Shown: positions 60,649 to 64,000 of the stretch, piece after piece
How the letters are laid out: each line of letters starts with the position of its first letter
Numbering within the stretch: the stretch's first letter is position 1
Assembly (NCBI RefSeq): GCF_007830515.1
Contig: NZ_VLKT01000010.1
Coordinates: forward strand, 1 to 64,000
DNA from: Mesorhizobium tianshanense
GTDB lineage: Bacteria > Pseudomonadota > Alphaproteobacteria > Rhizobiales > Rhizobiaceae
Direction of reading: 5' to 3'
Length of the DNA: 64,000 bases
Notes under the pieces: generated by a model
Databases searched by the model: none
What the model was told of the DNA's origin: nothing
What the model saw: the letters and a program-made list of their open reading frames with translations, nothing else
Translations under genes and position numbers: made by a program

Positions 60649-60759
60649 ATGTCCGCAAGCACGAATTCCGCCCCTGCCATCGCGAGAAAGTTGCGCGCCG
60701 CCCAGAAGCGAGCCGTAGCCAAGGCCAAGGCACGAACCGCGAAAGGATCTCGGAAATGA
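60649..60759 (+). CDS. Small basic prophage peptide (36 residues)
   Basis: The plus strand from ATG 60649 (preceded by AGGAGA) encodes 36 residues, MSASTNSAPAIARKLRAAQK then a Lys/Arg/Ala-rich tail ending GSRK. It is strongly basic and helical, as in small DNA- or RNA-binding peptides. Its stop overlaps the next gene's start (ATGA), which supports real translation. Confidence 0.6.
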   Translation: MSASTNSAPAIARKLRAAQKRAVAKAKARTAKGSRK

Positions 60760-60947
60760 CCACGATTGGCGAAAAGTGGCCCTCGTCGGCTCCGTCACAG
60801 AACCCGTTTGTTCGCGGCGACGACGGGAAGATCCCGAGCATCACGGCGATTTCCGCGCTCTGCCGGGAAAACCCGCTTCGTGCCGTCCAGCTCTGCAAGG
60901 CGGCCGGCGAGGATTTGAACAAATGGTTCCCGAACAACCCGAAATGA
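60756..60947 (+). CDS. Small prophage protein (63 residues)
   Basis: The 63-residue product (TTIGEKWPSSAPSQNPFVRGDDGKIPSITAISALCRENPLRAVQLCKAAGEDLNKWF) has two short helices and one Cys. It overlaps the small basic peptide gene by four bases and precedes the next gene by 11 bases. No family recognised. Confidence 0.6.
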   Translation: MTTIGEKWPSSAPSQNPFVRGDDGKIPSITAISALCRENPLRAVQLCKAAGEDLNKWFPNNPK

Positions 60948-60958
60948 GGAAAAGACCC

Positions 60959-61636
60959 ATGGCAACCCTGCTTCTGTCCGCGCACTATGAGGCGCTTCAC
61001 GCCGCCCGCACGTCTGCCGATTACGCCGCGGTGATTTCCGCGCTCGATACCGATTTGAATGCGGCAATGGCTCGGAAAGCCGATCTCGCGAAAGCCGAAG
61101 ACAAGGCGATTTTCGGCGATGGCGATCTTGCGGAAGTTCGTGCGTCGATCGCCGACTGCAATTCCCAGATCGAGCTCATCGAAAAAGCGATTGAGGGCGC
61201 CGATCTCAGGCGTGCGAAGGCTGCACAAGACGAGGCCGCAATCGATATCGAGGCGCTTGGCAAGGACGCCAAGGCCAAGGCGGCCGACATCTCGGAGCGT
61301 TGGCGCAAGGTTTACGGGCATATCGAGCAGATTCGCGCCGAACTGTTCGCCTGCGATGCGCTGAAGCGGTCCCTGATCGCGACGGACGGCGAGTTTGAGA
61401 AGGCCAGGCGGCCTGATCTGCGCATCAACCTGATGTCCGTTCGCCGTGAAGCGATGGCCGGCCCCCGTGCATCAATTCCCGACCGACTGAGCCGGCCGGC
61501 GGTGCAGGCCGACAAGCTGCTTCTGTCATTCCTGAGCCCTGGCGGGCCGCTCGAAACCCGCGCCGGCGTCGGCGCCCCGGTTGCGGGCGTTTCGTCGAAT
61601 TCCGACTTTCACCATCCGACCGATCGGGGCGCCTGA
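60959..61636 (+). CDS. Prophage coiled-coil protein
   Basis: The 225-residue protein is dominated by heptad-type helices between residues 30 and 130 (SIADCNSQIELIEKAIEGADLRRAKAAQDEAAIDIEALGK, then AADISERWRKVYGHIEQIRAELFACDALKR), followed by a proline-rich, less ordered tail. It could be a scaffold-like or structural protein, but nothing proves it. GAGGAAAAG precedes the ATG. Confidence 0.65.
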   Translation: MATLLLSAHYEALHAARTSADYAAVISALDTDLNAAMARKADLAKAEDKAIFGDGDLAEVRASIADCNSQIELIEKAIEGADLRRAKAAQDEAAIDIEALGKDAKAKAADISERWRKVYGHIEQIRAELFACDALKRSLIATDGEFEKARRPDLRINLMSVRREAMAGPRASIPDRLSRPAVQADKLLLSFLSPGGPLETRAGVGAPVAGVSSNSDFHHPTDRGA

Positions 61637-61638
61637 TC

Positions 61639-62097
61639 ATGCAGGCTTACGGATTCCAGTTCTGCGGCAACTGCCTGGGTGCCATCATTCCGAACGGCAG
61701 CAATGTTGAGGTCGATCCCACGTTGGAGATTCGGCCGCTGGATGTCGTGGCGGTCCTGCTCGATCCCGAAGCAGGCGGGGCCTTTGCCGGGTTCATAAAC
61801 GGAATGGGCGCCGGCGGCTTTCTGGGCGTATGCAAAATCTATCTCGGCTCGCATCAGTCCCGCCATGGTGAGACGGTCCATCTCGTCGCGCAATTGAACC
61901 CGCCGGTGATTTCACCGATTCCGGCAAGCGCGATCAAGGCCATGCACCGATGCGCGGAAACCGGCGTCCTCGCAGCCGCGGGCGGGCTCACCGAAGAGGA
62001 TGTCGCGGCAATGGAGCTGCTGATGCCCTTCGTGACCGGTGCCGACGCTCTGTCCCCAATCAATCCAGCATGGCAGCCAAAGGGATACCAGCAATGA
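61639..62097 (+). CDS. Prophage protein of unknown function
   Basis: The 152-residue product starts MQAYGFQFCGNCLGAIIPNG, with a CxxC pair near residue 9, a hydrophobic middle (VVAVLLDPEAGGAFAGFINGMGAGGFLGV) and a helical tail. No domain recognised. It begins two bases after the previous stop and overlaps the next start (ATGA), consistent with a co-translated phage gene. Confidence 0.65.
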   Translation: MQAYGFQFCGNCLGAIIPNGSNVEVDPTLEIRPLDVVAVLLDPEAGGAFAGFINGMGAGGFLGVCKIYLGSHQSRHGETVHLVAQLNPPVISPIPASAIKAMHRCAETGVLAAAGGLTEEDVAAMELLMPFVTGADALSPINPAWQPKGYQQ

Positions 62098-63278
62098 CCG
62101 TGCATCCGCTCCAGCTCGTCGGCGGCATGACGCTTTCGGCAATCCCTGACATGGCCAAGGTGGTCTTTGCCCATGGGCTTACGAGCACATTTCGTGACGG
62201 GTTCGTTCCACTGGTCCGCAATGTCCGCGCCTTCCGTCTCGCAGCTCAGGAGGTGAAAGACGCCGGCACGGCACTGGATATGATCCTCGATACTCGTGCC
62301 ATGGCGATGGCCGATATCACCGACGATTTCGGCAGGCACACCATGCTGGAAAGAGGGCTCACGGCCTTTTCATCCAAGTTTAATCTCGTCTCGCTGATGG
62401 CGCCGTGGAATGCCACGCTGAAACAGTTCTCAGGCCTTCTCACCATGACCAACATGCTGCGGGCTTCGCAGCGTGTGGCGGCGGGGAAAGGCACGGCGAA
62501 GGACATTCGCAACCTGGCCTCATCCGGCATCGACGCTGATCTTGCGAGAAGGATCAGCATGGAGTTCTCCATTTATGGCGACAGCCAGGACGGCATTCTT
62601 TTGGCCAAGGCCGGCGACTGGGACGATGCCGGCGCGCGCGAGGCATTCCGGGTAGCTGTCGTCCGCGAAGTCGACAGGACCATCGTCACACCCGGCCAGG
62701 ACAAGCCGCTGTGGATGAGCACCGAAGTGGGCAAGCTGGTGAGCCAGTTCAAAAGTTTTGCGATGTCCTCGATGCAAAAGACGATGCTCGCCGGGCTTCA
62801 GCAGCGCGATGCCGCAACCGTGAACGGAATGATTTTGGCGCTTGGCCTGGGCGCCGTGACGTACTGGGCGAAGGAAACCATCGCCAACCGCGAGACATCG
62901 GAAGATCCGGCCGTCTGGGCAGTCGAGGCGCTGGACTGGTCCGGGCTTGTCGGCTGGGCAATGGATGCCAACGGGGTCCTCGAAAAAGCCACCAGGGGAA
63001 AAGTCGGGCTTTCGTATTTCACTGGTCAGCCTGTGTCCAGGTATCAGACGCGCAACGTCGCTGGGGCCTTCCTTGGCCCGACTGTGGGATTAACCGCCGA
63101 CATGTTCCAGGTCTCCGGTGCTGTTGCAGCCGGCGACTTCAAGCAAAGCGATTTGCGCACGGCCCGCCGGCTGCTCCCAATCCAGAATCTGTTTTACGCC
63201 AGGACGCTCTTTGACAGGGTCGAAGCCGCCACGGGCGACGCCCTGGGCCTGCCCGACGCCACCAATCGGAAGGATTGA
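62094..63278 (+). CDS. C-terminal-type fragment of a giant phage virion protein
   Basis: The 394-residue protein starts MTVHPLQLVGGMTLSAIPDM and closely follows what I remember of the last ~390 residues of thousand-residue internal virion proteins in rhizobial prophages (segments FGRHTMLERGLTAFSSKFNL, ALKQFSGLLTMT, TPGQDKPLWMSTEVGKLVSQFKSFAMSSMQ, FLGPTVGLTADMFQV). Here it has its own start, overlapping the previous gene. So it is either a deletion product or a separately encoded module. The family link is from memory. Confidence 0.65.
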   Translation: MTVHPLQLVGGMTLSAIPDMAKVVFAHGLTSTFRDGFVPLVRNVRAFRLAAQEVKDAGTALDMILDTRAMAMADITDDFGRHTMLERGLTAFSSKFNLVSLMAPWNATLKQFSGLLTMTNMLRASQRVAAGKGTAKDIRNLASSGIDADLARRISMEFSIYGDSQDGILLAKAGDWDDAGAREAFRVAVVREVDRTIVTPGQDKPLWMSTEVGKLVSQFKSFAMSSMQKTMLAGLQQRDAATVNGMILALGLGAVTYWAKETIANRETSEDPAVWAVEALDWSGLVGWAMDANGVLEKATRGKVGLSYFTGQPVSRYQTRNVAGAFLGPTVGLTADMFQVSGAVAAGDFKQSDLRTARRLLPIQNLFYARTLFDRVEAATGDALGLPDATNRKD

Positions 63279-63282
63279 TCTT

Positions 63283-63948
63283 ATGGCAGCACTTGCTCAA
63301 ATGGCGATGATGGGCACATACGCCCCGTCCGGCCTGACCTCCGTTACGCTGCTCTCGACCACAACGACCGCCACAGCATCCATCAATTGGCCGGGTAACA
63401 TCCAGGCGGGAGACGTTGCCGTTCTCATTGACATAGGTATTTCTCTCAGCTCGACGCCTCCCCTGTCTGTAACCCCTGCCGGGTTTACCAACTTCATGAA
63501 TGCCGCGATTTCAAGAACTGCTTCCGCGCGCATGATGAAGAGCTACAGGATATTGGACGGTGGCGAAGCGGGGACGATCGTCGGCATTGATGGAAACATA
63601 CTTCAAGGGAAACTGCTCTATATCTTCCGTCCTAACGCGCCAGTGACTGCCGTGTTGCCAATGGTTTGGTGGAATTCCCAAGCCACGTCCGACAACCCGG
63701 CCGCGCAAGTCGTGAGCGCTTCCGGTCAACCAGGGCCGCTTATAGTGCTTGGCGGCGCAATAGGATCATCTGGCGGGGCCATGTTCTCTATTGCCTCCCC
63801 CGCCTTCGATGCGACGCAACAGTTCGGCGACAGCGGCATCGGAATCGGTGGCTACAAGATCTACAACACGTCGCCAGCAGATCACACGATCGACACGGGT
63901 GACCAAGGTACGAACATATTGGCCAGCGGCTACCTGCGATTCAGTTGA
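63283..63948 (+). CDS. Prophage tail- or surface-type protein of unknown function
   Basis: The 221-residue product is rich in Ser, Thr, Gly and Ala with alternating strands (SVTLLSTTTTATASINWPGN, FTNFMNAAISR, GGEAGTIVGIDGNILQGKLLYIF), and lacks membrane spans or a signal peptide. A beta-rich shape suggests a tail or receptor-binding component. It starts five bases after the preceding stop with AAGGA upstream. No family recognised. Confidence 0.65.
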   Translation: MAALAQMAMMGTYAPSGLTSVTLLSTTTTATASINWPGNIQAGDVAVLIDIGISLSSTPPLSVTPAGFTNFMNAAISRTASARMMKSYRILDGGEAGTIVGIDGNILQGKLLYIFRPNAPVTAVLPMVWWNSQATSDNPAAQVVSASGQPGPLIVLGGAIGSSGGAMFSIASPAFDATQQFGDSGIGIGGYKIYNTSPADHTIDTGDQGTNILASGYLRFS

Positions 63949-63980
63949 TCCTCCCCCAACCTAACGAGAGGACCACGAGG

Positions 63981-64000
63981 ATGATGGAACAATCGCACTA
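63981..64000 (+). CDS. Start of a further prophage gene (cut by window edge)
   Basis: ATG ATG at 63981-63986, followed by GAACAATCGCAC and the window end, is preceded by GAGGACCACGAGG. The ribosome-binding site makes a start likely, but only six codons are visible. Confidence 0.4.

Larger units (their letters stand above)
55175..64000 (+). mobile_element. Prophage or phage-derived element (left portion, runs off window)
   Basis: All genes from the integrase at 55342 to the window end are on the plus strand and of phage type: integrase, AlpA-type regulator, small early ORFs, a replication-type protein, terminase pair, and structural or tail-like genes. Tight ATGA overlaps are typical. No portal, protease or capsid gene is recognisable between the terminase and the virion-protein fragment, so it may be defective. 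The left border is set at the possible attachment fragment; the right border is outside the window. Confidence 0.85.

Noticed and set aside
1..64000. CRISPR arrays or symbiosis (nod, nif) genes
   Set aside because: No repeat-spacer pattern and no such genes were seen anywhere in the window.

Overview
The window looks like a chromosomal segment of a GC-rich alphaproteobacterium of the Rhizobiales, most likely Mesorhizobium or a close relative. This rests on a rhizobial-type phosphatidylcholine synthase with the modified CDP-alcohol motif, a BacA/SbmA-type transporter with its own ATPase domain, an IalB-family protein, HspQ, many ABC importers, and intergenic palindromes of the rhizobial mosaic type. 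The genus is inferred, not proven. No nod, nif, fix or secretion-system genes are present.

Positions 1-9600: a cut-off IS5-type transposase start; a minus-strand series (3-hydroxyisobutyrate-dehydrogenase-like enzyme, AlkD-like DNA glycosylase, GNAT acetyltransferase, DUF3299 exported protein) preceded by a polar amino-acid ABC importer (binding protein and two permeases, no ATPase); then molybdenum-cofactor genes mobA, mobB and moaA around a DMT transporter. Positions 9790-16320: DUF971 and PPOX-fold proteins, a MarR regulator divergent from an alpha/beta hydrolase, a TetR regulator divergent from an SDR enzyme, a large L,D-transpeptidase and a PepSY protein.

Positions 16415-20920 hold a sugar ABC importer with a 49-codon ORF, possibly the start of a glycosidase gene, wedged before the ATPase. 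Positions 21373-25235 carry tRNA-Val, gph, rpiA, a DUF2059 protein and glutathione reductase. Positions 25547-30464 carry a BclA-like transporter, a FrnE-type DsbA protein and a YejA-type peptide-binding protein. Positions 30696-37583 hold IalB, HspQ, an AEC transporter, a UbiH-type hydroxylase, a DUF2182/DUF1326 pair, pcs and a quinone oxidoreductase. Positions 37858-42570 are a complete nucleoside-type (BMP family) ABC importer.

Positions 42618-54947 are mixed: a small AT-rich islet with a split ORF, rimO, a TerC protein, an SDR enzyme, an AraC regulator with small SRPBCC and VOC proteins, a soluble PQQ-type sugar dehydrogenase flanked by related coding remnants, an SDR pseudogene, and a cupin/pirin/LysR/isochorismatase group.

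From about 55175 to the right edge lies a prophage or phage-derived element: a P4-type integrase preceded by three AAGGGYGTCT repeats, an AlpA-type regulator, small early genes, a replication-type protein ending at an amber codon before an Arg-Glu-Thr-rich open frame, a terminase pair, then small genes and what looks like only the C-terminal part of a giant virion protein. No portal, protease or capsid gene is visible between terminase and that fragment, so the element is probably deleted or satellite-like. Where several start codons were possible, the chosen start is explained in the entry.
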